Shown here: piece after piece, positions 1 through 11,927 of the stretch
Numbering within the stretch: position 1 is the first letter of the stretch
Layout of the letters: each line of letters begins with the position of its first letter
Origin: Cohnella ginsengisoli
Lineage (GTDB): Bacteria; Bacillota; Bacilli; Paenibacillales; Paenibacillaceae
DNA length: 64,000 nucleotides
NCBI RefSeq assembly: GCF_029525555.1
Contig: NZ_JAPDHZ010000003.1
Coordinates: 186,001-250,000 of the forward strand
Reading direction: 5' to 3'
Translations under genes and position numbers: made by a program
The notes under the pieces: model-generated
Told to the model about the DNA's origin: nothing
The model's input: only the letters and a program-made list of their open reading frames with translations
Database searches by the model: none

Positions 1-236
1 ACGTCCCGAATATGCAGCGCTTCGCCGTGATCGACGACCGGCGAATCGAAGTTGTCCAAGGACAGGACGTGGTAATCCTCCATCCGGTATTGGTCGCCGT
101 TGTCGTTGCTCTCGCCGTCATGGTCGAGATCGTGCGAAGGGTAAACATAGATACGCCCGTTGAATACGTGCGCGGACGGATCCGCCGTGTAAATATGGGT
201 CACGAGCGGTTGATTCGGCTTCGGAGCCTGGTTCAT
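1..236 (-). CDS. Glycoside hydrolase family 43 enzyme, N-terminal part (cut by window edge)
   Basis: Only the first 78 or so codons are inside the window; the gene continues past base 1. The visible start reads MNQAPKPNQPLVTHIYTADP, followed by a stretch with HVFNGRIYVYPSHDLD and a YRMEDYHVLSLDNF segment. The TADPSAHVFNGRIYVYPSHD region is typical of the first blade of the five-bladed propeller of GH43 arabinofuranosidases/xylosidases, with the Asp of TADPSA as the expected general base. The ATG is preceded by GGAG overlapping the end of the upstream gene, and only 7 bases separate the two genes, so they are co-transcribed. No signal peptide is seen, which fits an intracellular exo-enzyme acting on imported oligosaccharides. 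The exact substrate cannot be judged from this fragment. Confidence 0.8.
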   Translation of the reverse strand, partial: MNQAPKPNQPLVTHIYTADPSAHVFNGRIYVYPSHDLDHDGESNDNGDQYRMEDYHVLSLDNFDSPVVDHGEALHIRD

Positions 237-243
237 TCGAGGT

Positions 244-1773
244 TCACTCCATTTCATGGATAGGTCCGCCCTTGGCATAGCGGAAATAATCGAAGTCCGC
301 GAAGCCGCCGCGCTGGCGGGTCGCATAGTTGAACAAGCCGATCCGGTAGCCCATGAAGTGATCCAGCGTATACTTCATCTTCAGGGGACGGCCGATGGTC
401 TTCCACCCTTCGCCTTCGGCTGCATAAGCAAAGACTGCCGTATCCGCGCTCTCCCTGAAGTCAAAATCGATCTTCAAACGGATGACCTCGCAGGCGAACG
501 GCAAGCTTTCGACGATCTCCTCGCTTCCGTCTTCTCCCCGCATGCACATCGCGACGCGCCGCTCCCCGCTCTCGCCGGCCCAAATGCCGACGGTGCCGAA
601 GCCGCTCTGCAGCGCGGCCAGGCCGGCGCGATCGCCCGGCTTCATCCCGGTCGCGTCCAGCACCGTCTCCCCGGCGCAGGTCGGACCTTCCGTCCGCTGC
701 GTCAGCGTATTGCGGGCCCGCTCGATCCGGTCGGCGATCGGTCCCGTCGCCAGCCGCAGCCAGCCCGGGCGCTCGGTCACCGACCAGAGACTGTCGTCCG
801 GGTTATGGTTCCACTGCCAGTTCAGCGCGAGCTTGTTGTCCGTATAATCGAATTCGTCGCCGATCACGAGCGGCTTGGGCGCGGAGTCCGGCAGCGGCAC
901 CTCGAACGTCTTGGGTACCTGGCCAGCCTCGCCGAACACCGGCCAGTCGTCCTCCCAGCGCATCGGCACGACGCATGGAAGCCGGCCGACGGCGTCGCGG
1001 TCCTGGAACAGCGCCGCGTACCAATCGCCTGCCGGCGTATCGACGATGCCGCCTTGGGCGACGCCGTTGTTGCGATAGCCCAGATCGTCGTCGAGCGCGA
1101 TGCGGCGCTCGTAGGGTCCGAGTAGCTCCCGCGATCGGTAGACAATCTGCCGCCGGCGCCGGTTGCCGACGCTCGGCCATTCGATGAAAAACAGATAATA
1201 GTAGCCGTTCAGTTTGTAAGCATGGCAGCCCTCGCAGCGCAGACCGATGCCGTCGCGCTCCGTCTCGAACAACAGCCGATCGATCCCGCCCTCCCGAAGG
1301 GCCGATGCATCGTCCGTCAACTCCTGGATGCGAATGTCGCCGTTGCCGTAGATGACGTATACGCGTCCGTCGTCGTCGAACAGCAGGCTCGGATCGTGAT
1401 GCAGCCCCTCGATGACGGAGCGCTCCCAGGGACCCTTCTCGATATTGGACGTCCTGTAAATGTAAAACCGGTTCATGTCGTTGCAGCTGAAGGCGACGTA
1501 GAACATGCCTTCACGGTACCGAAGGCTCGCGGCCCACGATCCGTTGCCGTATATGCCCTTGCCGTCGATCAGATTGTGGGCGTCATTGTCCTCCAGCTTG
1601 TCGAAAACGTAGCCCACGAGCTCCCAGTGCATCAGATTCTCTGACTTCATGATTGGACAGCCGGGCATCGAATGCATGCTGGTGCTGACCATATAGTAGA
1701 CGGAACCGACCCGGATGACGCTGACGTCCGGGACGTCGGCCCAGAGGATCGGATTGGCGACGGTTGTATGCAT
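244..1773 (-). CDS. GH43 family beta-xylosidase/alpha-L-arabinofuranosidase (XynB type)
   Basis: 509 residues, no signal peptide, so probably cytoplasmic. The N-terminal propeller (about residues 5-310) carries the three expected acidic residues: D16 in the ADVPDVSVIRVG segment, D127 in HHDPSLLFDDDG and E181 in LRCEGCHAYKLNGYYYLFF. The C-terminal part (about 315-505), with DFDYFRYAKG near the end, matches the beta-sandwich that follows the propeller in XynB-like GH43 enzymes. Expected activity is removal of terminal xylose or arabinofuranose from oligosaccharides. The ATG is preceded by AAGGGAG at a good distance. It lies between a GH127 gene (18 bases upstream) and another GH43 gene (7 bases downstream), giving a three-gene arabinose/xylose-releasing operon. 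The propeller family is clear; xylosidase versus arabinofuranosidase cannot be separated by eye. Confidence 0.88.
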   Translation of the reverse strand: MHTTVANPILWADVPDVSVIRVGSVYYMVSTSMHSMPGCPIMKSENLMHWELVGYVFDKLEDNDAHNLIDGKGIYGNGSWAASLRYREGMFYVAFSCNDMNRFYIYRTSNIEKGPWERSVIEGLHHDPSLLFDDDGRVYVIYGNGDIRIQELTDDASALREGGIDRLLFETERDGIGLRCEGCHAYKLNGYYYLFFIEWPSVGNRRRRQIVYRSRELLGPYERRIALDDDLGYRNNGVAQGGIVDTPAGDWYAALFQDRDAVGRLPCVVPMRWEDDWPVFGEAGQVPKTFEVPLPDSAPKPLVIGDEFDYTDNKLALNWQWNHNPDDSLWSVTERPGWLRLATGPIADRIERARNTLTQRTEGPTCAGETVLDATGMKPGDRAGLAALQSGFGTVGIWAGESGERRVAMCMRGEDGSEEIVESLPFACEVIRLKIDFDFRESADTAVFAYAAEGEGWKTIGRPLKMKYTLDHFMGYRIGLFNYATRQRGGFADFDYFRYAKGGPIHEME

Positions 1774-1791
1774 AGCGATCTCCCTTCGTAT

Positions 1792-3676
1792 TTATGAATG
1801 GTTGGCCGTTGATCGCCCTTTCACTTTGAAGTAAATCTGGAACGGTTCATACCCGATATCCCGAATGCGTCTCATTGGAATCGCGGGGTCCTGATTGACC
1901 GTCTTGAAAAAGAATCGCCAGCTTCCCCACTCGCGCTCGTTTTCCATTTCGACCTCGGACGCGATGTCGTCCTTTTCGGCATGCAGAATCCGTTCAGTCT
2001 CGCCGATCCCGGCCAGCACCTCCGGGCCGTACCGGAATGCACCGATGCTCCCGTCGTCCGGGAGCGGTACGAAGCGGATTCCGATCGGCAGGATGACGCT
2101 TACTTGGTCCCCGTCCATCCAGGTTCGGCGAATGGCGTAGAAGCGGCCGCTTTCCGCCGTGTTTTCCTGAAGACTGCCGTTGACGTAAATCTTCGCCTCC
2201 GACATGATCCATTCCGGAATCCGGCAGTGAATCGCGAATTCCTTCGGCGCGGACGTGTGCACGGCAATATCGTGCTTGCGGTACGACGGCATATTCTCGT
2301 GAATAGCGGTCATCTCATTGATGCCTTGAATGCCTGCGGTTATCGAAGAATTCATCAAGCTTCCGCTCATGCGATCCTGGGATTGAACGATCCGCACGGC
2401 ATCCCCCCCCGATATCAGCGTTCAACTCGGAATCGAAATATTGGCAGACATAGATGCCGTCGGCCGCGTCTTGATAATAGAGCCCCTGGTTCCAAGCCGC
2501 GTTCGCCTGGACCATCGTTCCGTGGCAGCAGAAGAAGCTGTCCGTCTCCTTGCTCCAATCCTTGCGAAGACCGGCCTTCATCGGCAAAAAGTAGGTGAGA
2601 AGTCCGGTCGAAGGATCGTCATGCTTGCTGCCGGTCAAAGGGTACTCCCGATAGTACGCCTGCGCCATGATACCGTTATACAGGTTGTACTCGATATATT
2701 GCGCATAGGCGGGATCTCCCGAATGCCGGAACAGAAATTCGGCCAGACGGATCATATTGTAGACCGTACAGTGCTCCTGGTTTTTATCCCCAAGGCGCGC
2801 CTTCATCTTCTGCTTGGGCATCCACACTTCGCCGGCCGTCTGTCCGCCAGTCGCCAGACAGCCCCTTTCCGTCACCGCGCAATTCCAGTAGGCTTTCACG
2901 ATATCCATCCAGCGCGCTTCGCCCGTGACTTCGAAGGCCCTGGCGCAGCCGAGCACTTCCGGGATAGTCGTATTCGCGTGCATGTTCGTCAGAGGGTCTT
3001 TGCCTTCGAGCAGGGGCTTGAACAGGCGGCTCCGATAATACCGATCGAGCAGCGTATTGTACTTCTCCTTGCCGGTGATGCCCAGAAGATCCGCCCATAC
3101 CTCCAGCATCCCGCCGGTCTCCACGTCCAGAATGTCGTCGAATCGCTCCCGGGAAAATCGTCCGCTCCAATCCGCGAACCAGTCCGCGAACGAATCTGCG
3201 ATCTCGAGCGCTTTCTCGTTAAGGCCGTATCGATAAGCGTCGACAAGGCCCATGAGGAGCTTGTGAAGATTGTACTGCGGCGCCCAGATCTGCTTGCCGC
3301 TCGCGATCCAGTGCAGGTATTTCTCCGGAATGGGACCGACCCACTGCCCTCCGTTGTCCTGCTGGCACGCCGCCAACTCGTCGACGATGAGTTCCATTTT
3401 CACCTTCAGCTCGGGGTCTCCGGTCTCGTCGACATGCATGGCCGCCGCCGACAGCCAGTGGCCGAGAAAGTGTCCCCGCAGCTGACAGACCGGCGATTCC
3501 CACCCTCCATGCGCGTCGTGCGGAATGTCGCGGCCGGCGAAACGGCCCGCTTCCAGCCGATAATTAAAGAGAAGATGATCGCTGTTCAGCTTCAGTAAAT
3601 AGGAACGGTTCGCCGCTTTCCTTCGATTGATCTCCTCATCGCGCACGAGGACGCTTTTTCCCTTAAGTTGTTCCAA
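1792..3676 (-). CDS. GH127 family beta-L-arabinofuranosidase-like enzyme (frameshifted in this sequence)
   Basis: Two overlapping reading frames together make one GH127 (DUF1680) protein of 627 residues, the usual family size. The first frame holds the (alpha/alpha)6 barrel with E301 and C303 in NQEHCTVYN and the pair C383-C384 in SFFCCHG; these match the Glu/Cys zinc site and nucleophilic Cys of known GH127 enzymes. The frame breaks near residue 423 at a run of eight C (2403-2410 on the plus strand); removing one base joins ADIGG to DAVRIVQSQDRMSG and opens the remainder, which includes the C-terminal beta domain. The start is a TTG preceded by GGGGAGGA. It heads an operon with two GH43 genes and has its own promoter at 3748-3777. 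Expected role is intracellular release of L-arabinofuranose. The frameshift is probably a sequence error. Confidence 0.85.
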
Positions 3677-3729
3677 AACGCTTATCCTCCCCGCAGCATG
3701 CGATTCAAAGATGGAAGCAGAGACTTTGT

Positions 3730-3777
3730 TGATTGCGCTTTCAATTCAGTATAGGACGTTTAAATTTGCGTCTACAA
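3730..3777 (-). promoter_or_regulatory. Promoter and cre-like operator of the GH127-GH43-GH43 operon
   Basis: Reading the minus strand, TTGTAG (3772-3777), an 18-base spacer and TATACT (3748-3753) form a sigma-A-like promoter. Immediately downstream TTGAAAGCGCAATCA (3730-3744) fits the catabolite-responsive element consensus WTGNAANCGNWNNCW at every fixed position. A cre overlapping the expected start of transcription is a typical CcpA repression site. The gene-free stretch 3677-4003 holds this promoter and the terminator of the upstream gene; nothing else is seen in it. Confidence 0.6.
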
Positions 3778-3916
3778 TGTGCAAGTTTTTACTTCGTTAC
3801 CCTACGTTTACGAGTTAGCGCCGCAGCGGCCCGTCCGCAACCGGGAGTCTCGTCTTCGCTCGCCGTTACCGATCGTATGCTCATTTTATCGCCATCTTGC
3901 GCCACAAAAGAGAAGA

Positions 3917-3941
3917 CCCACCGCCGAAAGCCGGCGGTGGG
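3917..3941 (-). terminator. Rho-independent terminator of the GH53-SLH gene
   Basis: CCCACCGCCG (3917-3926) pairs perfectly with CGGCGGTGGG (3932-3941) around a 5-base loop. On the minus strand the stem is followed by a T-rich tract (TCTTCTCTTTTG). It lies about 60 bases past the stop of the GH53 gene. Confidence 0.85.
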
Positions 3942-4003
3942 TTAATCCCTGTCTATGGCAAACGAATTGCCGCTTGTTGCATCGAACGTCGATAGTCAGC
4001 GAA

Positions 4004-7000
4004 TCAGAAGCCGAGCAGCTTGTAGATGACTGCCGCAGCCTGGGCGCGGGTCGTCGGGAGCTTCGGACCGAAGCTGCCGTCCTGGAACCCGTTGATCAGC
4101 CCTGCCCGACGAATATCGTCTACGGCTGCAGTCGCATAGGCCGCGATCTCGGAGCGATCGTTGAAGTCCGCTCCCGATTCCGCTTCATCTCCGAGTCCGA
4201 GTCCGGCCGCCTGAAGCGCGCGGGACAGCATGACGGCCATATCCTCCCGCGTCACCGCTTCATGAGCGCCGAACGTGCCGTCCGCCCTGCCTTTGACGAT
4301 GCCGAGCTGCACGCCCGAAGCTACCGCCTTTTCGTACCAGACGCCTGCCGGTACGTCGGAAAATGCCGACGCGCCCGTCAAATCGGTCTTGTCCAGGCCC
4401 AGCGAGGACACCAGCATCTGCAGGAACTCCGCCCGGGTCACGGAACGGCCCGGCTCGAAGCTGTCGGTAGACGTTCCGCGCAAGATCTGTCTGGCCGCGA
4501 GCGATTGAATCATGGACTTGGCCCAAGGCGCCTCGTTCAGATCCTTCAAGGCGACAGGCACATAAGCGACCGCATAGCGGCTGAAGTGCGCCGGACGGAA
4601 TGTGATGCGTCCATTCGCTTCATCATAGCCGCTGCGCTTGACCGGCTCCATTTTACCGTCTTCTCCGATGAAGAAGATGACCAGACCGCTGACGTCTTCT
4701 CCTGCCTTGAGCGTATAATCGATCGATACGACGACAGCGCCCTTCGAGCCGAAGGAAGACACCTTCTCGCCGTCGACGCGAAGATCGAGATCGTACACAG
4801 GACGATCGCCCACCAACTGCCGCGCCTGCTCGCTCAGCTCTCCACGCTGTGCAGGTACCATCGATACGTTCAAGGTTTTCGCATCGGCTCCCAGTACGGA
4901 AGCATCGATGGCGAGCGTCATATCGACATCTCCGCTGCGAATCGACAGCGACTTGATCGTGCCGTCCGTCTTCAGCAGCTCGCCGACCGGCAGTTCAACC
5001 TCTATCTTGCCGGAAGCCTGCGGAGCATCGACTTGAATCTGAAGCTTGCCGCTCGTCGCCTTGGCAATCGCCTGCGCAAGCGATGCAGCCGTGAGCGAAG
5101 CTTTGACATTGCCGGTAGCATCCGGCTTGGCTGCGATCTTCACGCGGCCGTCGGCATCGACGTTCGTCGCAGGCGTGCCATTGTCGGACGCCGGAGGAGA
5201 CGTCACGACCGGATCCGGATTGACGCCGCCCGCAGGAGCCGTCACCGTCACCGTCGCCGCAGCCTTGAAGCCGCCGTCCTCGGTCGTCGCCGTGATCGTC
5301 GCCGTGCCCGGTGCCTTCGCGGTAACCTTACCGTCGGCACCCACCGTCGCGACCGACGTGTCGCTGGACGTCCATACGACGGTCTTGTTCGTCGCGTCGG
5401 CCGGTGCGACCGTCGCGATCAGTTGACCAGTCGCGCCCACGATGAGATCGAGCGACGCCTTGTCCACACTCACGCCCGTCACCTTCGTGTCGACCGGTTC
5501 AGGGTCCGTCGATTTCGTGACCGTCACCGTCGTCGTCGCCGTGAAGCCGCCGTCCTCGGTCGTCGCCGTGATCGTCGCCGTGCCCGGTGCCTTCGCGGTA
5601 ACCTTACCGTCGGCACCCACCGTCGCGACCGACGTGTCGCTGGACGTCCATACGACGGTCTTGTTCGTCGCTTCGGCCGGCATGATCGTCGCCGTAACCT
5701 GACCCGCAGTGCCTGCGATCAGACTGAACGGCTCCTGATCTACGTTGACGCCCGTCACCGGTACGATCTCGGTTACGACCGTCAAGGCTACCTCTGCCTT
5801 CTTGCCGTTCACCGTCGTCGCCTCGATGACCGCCGAACCTGCCCCGATCGCCGTGACATGGCCAGTCGCATCGACGGTCGCCACCGCATCGTCGCTCGAC
5901 GACCAGGTCAGACGAGGATCGCCGTATGCCGGCGTGACCTGCGCATTCAACTGCAGCGTCGCTCCGATCTCGAGCGAAGCCTGGGACTTGTTGGCGGTGA
6001 CGCTTTCCGGCGCAGGAACGAAAGCTCCGTTCGCCTGGAAGACGGTGACGCCCACCCAGTCCTTCGTCGTCGATACGCCGTAGATGTTCAGACGGATGTA
6101 TCGACCGTAGGTCGCCGCCGGCAGCTGCACGTCGAATATGGCTGCGGTATCGCCGCCGTAGCTTTGACTGTTGTCATAAGCCGTCGTCCAGTTCACGCTG
6201 TCGTCGGAGACGAGCAGACTGTACTTCATCGTCTGCCAGAAGTTCATCTTGACATTGTCGATGCGAGCCGTGCTGCCGAGATCGATCTGCCAGAACTCCG
6301 GCGTCGTCGTCGTCTGAAGATTTCCGCCTGTCGTCCACGCCGCGCCCGCCGGGTTCATCGTCGACGCATTTGCGATCGGATTCGACGGCGTATAGCCGCT
6401 CTTGGACTTGCTCGCCGACACGGCGCCGCCGTTGGCGGCATAGCCGCTCGAGAGATCGGACGCGACGGTGACCGTTGTGGTCCCGACGACGCCGCCGTTC
6501 AACGCCTTCGCCTCGATATGCGCCGTGCCCGGTGCCAGGGCGGTCACCCGTCCCGATGCGTCGACGACGGCGATCGTTTCATTGTCCGAAGACCAGGCGA
6601 GCCGCTTGTCGCCGGCATAGACGGGCAGCACTTCGGCCACGAGCTGGCCGGACAGACCGACTGTAAGCGTCAGCGCGCCCGGGCTTACCGTTACGGCCTC
6701 CACGGGAGCCGACTGATCGAGCGCAAGCGCTGCGGCAGCTGCCTGCAAATCAGCGGCAAGTCCGTCGATCTCCGGCTGATGCGATGCGTCCCAAAGCTCG
6801 GTCTGCGCTTGCGTCAACGCGGTCTGCGCCGCTTCGAGCGCAGTCTTGTATCGGCTCAGGCTGTCGGCCGTATAGCCATTGTCCGGCAGCGTCTTGGCTG
6901 CGATCGCATCGGCGATCGCGGACTGCAAGCCGGTCACGATCAGCACGGCCGGACCCGTGACATGCAGGTTGAAGGAAGTCGAACCCGTATAGCCGCCGAA

Positions 7001-10000
7001 GTCCGGATAGGCGTCAACGGTCAGCGTGACGACCGTATCTCCCGCGGCCAGCGCCGTCAGCAGGCCCGTGTCGTGATCGATCGAAGCGACGGCCGGATCG
7101 GACGAGCTCCACGTCAGGCTGCGAACGTCCGCCACGGACGGATTCAGCACCGCCTTGAGCTGCTTCGCATCGCCCGTTTTGACATTGACGGTCGTCTCGT
7201 CGATGGCTGTGCCATGATCGTCCTGAATGCCGATCGCTTCTACCGGGATGATCGGATGGACGCTGACGCCTGCCGTCGCCGAGAGGGACGGATTGGAGAC
7301 GACCGTCGCGGTAACGGTCGCGATGCCGTCGCTGACGGCGGTCACAAGACCCGACTGGCTGACCGTTGCGATCGCTTCGTCGCTCGTCGACCAGGTTACC
7401 GCCTGATCCACGCCCTCCACATTCGGGTTGACGGTGGCTTTCAGCTGGAACGTATTGCCCGGCGTCCCCGGAATATCAAGCAGACTGACCGTCGGGCGGT
7501 TCAGGCTGACCGACGATGCCGTCGGCGCTGCTGCATAGACGTTGAAGTTGTCAAACTGCGTGTTCCAGTTCATGCTGCCGCCTGCGTTGCGCGTCGCGTA
7601 CAGCTCCAGATAGCCCAGCTTGCCGTCGAAGCTGGTTCCGGGCGCGAACGGCAGGTCGGCGACCGTCGTCGTCTGCGCCGTCGACTTGTTCGTCAGCGTG
7701 AACGAAGTCTTCTTCGCCGTCATATCCAGCGTGATACGCACGTTGTACATGGTGCTCGCGGTGTTGAATCCGCTCGCCGCAACCGCACTGCCCGACAGCG
7801 GCGTATTGGCCGCGAGCGTTGCGCTCGTGCTGTACTGCAGCGTGCTCGATGCGCCCGTGGGGACGCCAAGCGTCAAATAATTATTGTGGGCGCCATCCTG
7901 AATACGGAGCTGTCCCGTACCGGCTGCCGGCGAGCCGACATTCCAGTCGAAGTCAAGCACGATCTTGTTGTTGGCGATATTCAGGCTCTTGTAGGCCGCC
8001 CGAGCCCCGCTGCCGCCCGCCGAGAACTGCAGCAGTTGGCCGGCGTAGCCCGGGGGCGTCGCTACCGCGGCAGGAATGGCCGCGGCCGAGCCTGCGCTAA
8101 CGGACCAGTTGTCCGCGAGCGCCCGGTTGTCGAAGCTCTCGCTGATCGAAGGCACGTAGACGGCCGTCCTGGCCTCGAAGCCTCCGTCCTTCGAAGTTGC
8201 CGTGATGAACGCGACGCCCGGCTTGCGAGCCGTCACGACGCCGAAGGCGTCCACGGTAGCGATGGACGGATTGTTGCTCTTCCACTCGACGTCCAGATTC
8301 GTCGCATCCTCCGGCGCAATCGCAGCCTTCAGTTGAACCGAAGGCAGCACGGCGGACGGATTCGTCGTCGAGAAGGCATCGGATGCAAAGTAAAAGGCGG
8401 CTTTGTCTGTCGCAATGCCGGTGACCGCTACCGGCGTCGATTGAACGTTCACCGTCAGCGTCTTCGTGAATCCGCCGTCATCGGTAACGGCCGTCACGAC
8501 AGCCGTCCCTGCGAGATGGCCCGTGACGCGGCCCGATGCGTCTACCGTCGCGATCGATTCGTCGGAGGAGCTCCAGACGATCTTCTTGTTGTAGGCGTCA
8601 GCGGGCATGACAGCGGCCGTAATCGGCTTGGTCGTCCCGATCATCAGATTCAGCGTGGACTTGTCGAGCATCAGTCCCGTCACCATGACCGGTACGACGT
8701 TGATGACCGCGGTTCCCTTGATCGACGGATTGTCGACCGAGGCGGCCGCAATCGTCGTCGTGCCCGTCGACAGCGTCGTCACGAGCCCGTTCGCATCGAC
8801 CGTCGCGACGCTCGTGTCCGAGGACGACCAGGTCACTTCCGCAAAGCTCGCGTTAGCCGGAGCCACGGTCGCCTTCAGCTGCTGCGTGCGCCCGAGACTG
8901 ACCGTCGCGCTCGTCTTGTCCAGCGTCACGGCGGAGACGGGTACCTTCGTCGCGTTCAGCGTGAACGAAGCGATCGCCGTGCCGTCCGCGGCAGCCGCGC
9001 TGACGATCGTCGTGCCGTCGCGCTTGACGTTCAGCTTCACGTTTTGCGTGACATTCGATTGCTGGTAGAATGTGCCCGGTGCGGAGGACTGCCAGAATTC
9101 GCCCAGGAACGAAGCTACTGACGGATCGCTGGACTTGAAAACGATATGCTGGTCGGTCGCGCCGGCCGGCAGGAGGCCCTTCAGTACGAGCTTGTCCCAT
9201 ACTTTGGCGCTGATCTCGCTTCCGGGGGGCCGCGCCTCCTACGGTAAGGGTCAGATTGCCTGCTCCGACTTTGGATGCGGCTTCGACTGTCACGGCAGAT
9301 GTCGCGGTGAGTCCGCCGACGATTGTCTTCGCCGTGATTACGGCAGTGCCCGCAGACTTCGCGGTTACATAGCCGGCTTCGTTCACCGTCGCGACGGACG
9401 GATCGCTGGAGGTCCACGCGAGCGTGCTGTCGAATACGAGCTTTTCCGCCGAAGCGTTGGAGTCCGGCGCGATCGCAGGCAGCAGACGCTCGGTATTGCC
9501 TGCCGCAAGCGTCAGCGACGTCTTGTTCAGCGAGATGCCGGTAGGCGCCGTCTTCGTGACGGCGTACGTGCCGAACCCCTGCAGCGGCGACAGCATCGTC
9601 GCCGGCTTGTTTTTGGCGTGCCCTCTCCACAGATACGCGTACATGCTGTCCATCATATCGCCCATCTTGCCGTTCGCCAGGCTGCCCATTTCCTTGATCG
9701 ACGGGTCGCCGTTGTTGAACATCGTGCGGCGGTCGACCGTATTTGGCCCGCGCGTGCTGGCGCCGGCGCCTTCGACGACGATCCAATCGGTCTCCCAATA
9801 GAAAAAGCCGCGCATCCGGTCGTATGGATTGGCTACTTCCCGCATCGCCTGCATATAGTCGAGCAGCCAATTGTACTGGCCGTTCGGATTGGCGATCGCG
9901 TAGTAGCTCGATTGCCCCATCGAGCCGCTCTCGTCGGCCCAGTCGGGATTGTACTTCGTAAAGGCGTACCCGGTCTCCACGTCCAGGTAGTCCTTGTCGG

Positions 10001-11870
10001 GGAACTTCTCGATGTTGTTCGTCAGCATCCACGGAATCGCGTCTGACGTGTGACCGCCGTAAAGCGAGTACGCCTGTCCGTCGAACTTGACCCCGTTCGT
10101 GCGGAAGGTGCCGAATTGCGTATTGGAGTTGGAAGGCGTATAGCCGTTATTGGTATGAATAAAGGCGCTAACGCCGGGCGCGGCATCGTGCACCGCATCG
10201 TAAGCCGAGTTAATCAAGGCTTTGTAGCCGGCGGAAGAATAGCCCTTGCCATTCGGCCAGGCGATGCCGCCGTCCTGTTCGTTGCCGATCTTGGCCCCCA
10301 TAGGGACGGTGCCCTGTTCGACCAGACCCTTGATGAAATCATAGACGTAGTTGTACATCGTCGTCGTCATCTCGTCGAGCGACTGGTCGACGAGCTTGCC
10401 GGACGCATCCTTGTACATCCAGTCGTAAGGCGTGAACGCCTTGCCCGCGCTCATCCACGCATCGCTGAAGTGGAAGCTCGGCATATAGCCGATGTCAAGC
10501 GCCTTCGCCCGCTGCGCAAGCGCCAGGGCGTGCGTCTTGTCGAAGTAGCCCGCCTGCATCGTGTACGGGAAAGGATTGCCGTCCTCGTCGGTATAGTCCG
10601 TATACTGCATTTGCTTGACGGGGCTCTGATCGTACACGGGGTTGCCCGCGCGCACGAACAACATGCCTAGAATCGCGTTGACGCCGTGGTTGGCCAGAAT
10701 GGTCAGGCAGTCCTGCTGGACCCCGTTGGCGAAGTACTTGCCGCCGTTGTCCTCGATGATTGGCAGGAAGGAGACGTCCGCCCCTTTGACCGTCGTATTG
10801 TCGATGGCGAACAGGTCGAAGTTGTCCACGTACGCCTTGTCCGTACCGTTGCCCTGCCACTGGTCGCGGCTGCCGTTCGCGCCGTCCGACGTGTAGGTCG
10901 TCACGCTCTTGACGTAGTCCGCGTTCTTGATCGTATTGGCATAGAGCGTCACCTGAGCGTCGTTCGGTCCCGTCTTGAACCGGAGCGTCAGCAGCGAATA
11001 CCCGGCCGTGCCGGAGGGCGCCTGCCGCAGCACCGTGCCGTCCGCCGTCTTGACCCCGAGGTTGACCCGGTCGCCGTATGACGTTACATTGACGAGTTGT
11101 CCCGTGTTGCCCAGGTAATTTTTTTGATAGATTGTCTCCCACGCATCCTGACGGTCGACCTTGGCGCGAACGGTCGCGATATAAGTCGTGTTCGGCTTGA
11201 CGCTCACCGTCTGGCTGAGCTGCGCATCCGCGCTCAGTACGGCGGCTGTCGTGCCGGTATCCGCGCTAGTGCCAGCCGCGACCGTCCCCTTGTCGACCGT
11301 CCAGCCGCTCAGGTCGCCCGCTTCGAAGTTCCAGTTGGACAGCGGATTCTCATCGCTGCTGTCCAGCGTCAGCTGAATGTCGTCCACGGCAAGATTGTTG
11401 CCGTTGCCCGAAGCGATCGTCAGCTTGACCTGGCCGTTGTACACGAGCACGTTGCGAATGGAGATCTGTCTCCACTCGGTCGGACTGATGTAGACGTCGA
11501 CCAGCGAGCGCGCGTCGGGACCGCCGGTCTCGGTCGCAGTGATATAGGCGCTGTTGCCGCTCGTCGCGCCCTTGACCCAAGCGGACAGCGTATAGCTGCC
11601 CTGCTCGATGCCCGCAATCGTGCGGGTCATCGTACTGCCCGCAGCCGTCAGCTTGGCGGAGTAGCTCCCGCCATGCTTGTCCGTCGTCTGCGCGGCCGCG
11701 GCGCCGGACGTCGTCCAGCCGTCCAGCGAGCCCGACTCGAAGTCGAGGTTCGCGTTCGACGGCTCCGCCGCATAGGCGGGAGCGGCGCCGAGCGGCCCGA
11801 CATTGCCGAGCATCAAAGAACATACAAGAGCGGCGATCAATACGTACGCCCAGCTTCTCGTTCTTTTCAT
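4004..11870 (-). CDS. Giant surface-anchored GH53 endo-beta-1,4-galactanase with BIG2, CBM32 and SLH modules (frameshifted in this sequence)
   Basis: With one base removed from the G6 run at 9224-9229 this is a single 2,621-residue protein. It begins with a signal peptide (MKRTRSW start, cleavage near APAYA/AEP, residue 34). Two carbohydrate-binding-like beta-sandwiches follow (about 40-350). The GH53 barrel (about 360-770) starts at KGADVSFLPIIEDNGGKYF and has E531 in KIGNEQDGG as acid/base and E632 in LDVETGYAF as nucleophile. Behind it come about ten BIG2 Ig-like repeats, a concanavalin-like domain (about 1247-1443), an F5/8C (CBM32) domain (about 1813-1947), a conserved pre-SLH domain (about 2230-2433) and three SLH repeats. 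Expected job: endo-cleavage of beta-1,4-galactan side chains at the cell wall. The start chosen has GGGGAGAT upstream; a longer ATG at 11915 lacks a ribosome site. The frameshift falls near residue 881, between catalytic and repeat parts. Confidence 0.88.
5266..5671 (-). repeat. 130-bp perfect direct repeat inside adjacent BIG2 modules
   Basis: Bases 5266-5395 and 5542-5671 are identical for 130 bases at a 276-base period, which equals one BIG2 module (92 codons). Both encode the stretch with VVWTSSDTSVATV and KVTAKAPGTATITATTEDGG. The other BIG2 modules of the protein have clearly diverged, so these two arose by recent duplication or are kept alike by gene conversion. Confidence 0.9.
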
Positions 11871-11903
11871 TTTTTGCTTATCTCCCCTGTCGTCAAGTAT
11901 GTA

Positions 11904-11927
11904 AAGCGCTTGCATTAAAAAATTCTA
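11904..11927 (-). promoter_or_regulatory. -10 element and AAGCGCTT operator upstream of the GH53 gene
   Basis: On the minus strand TAGAAT (11922-11927) is followed after 10 bases by the palindrome AAGCGCTT (11904-11911), within ATGCAAGCGCTTTAC, which is close to a cre site (about two mismatches). No convincing -35 hexamer is seen at 16-18 bases. The arrangement resembles the promoters of the two GH98-like genes, where the same palindrome sits 9 bases past the -10. Confidence 0.45.

Noticed and set aside
3779..9121. A 1,780-codon open frame on the plus strand opposite the GH53 giant
   Set aside because: It is an Arg-rich antisense shadow of the repetitive BIG2 coding sequence, without a ribosome site or any recognisable domain; the minus strand encodes clear protein modules.
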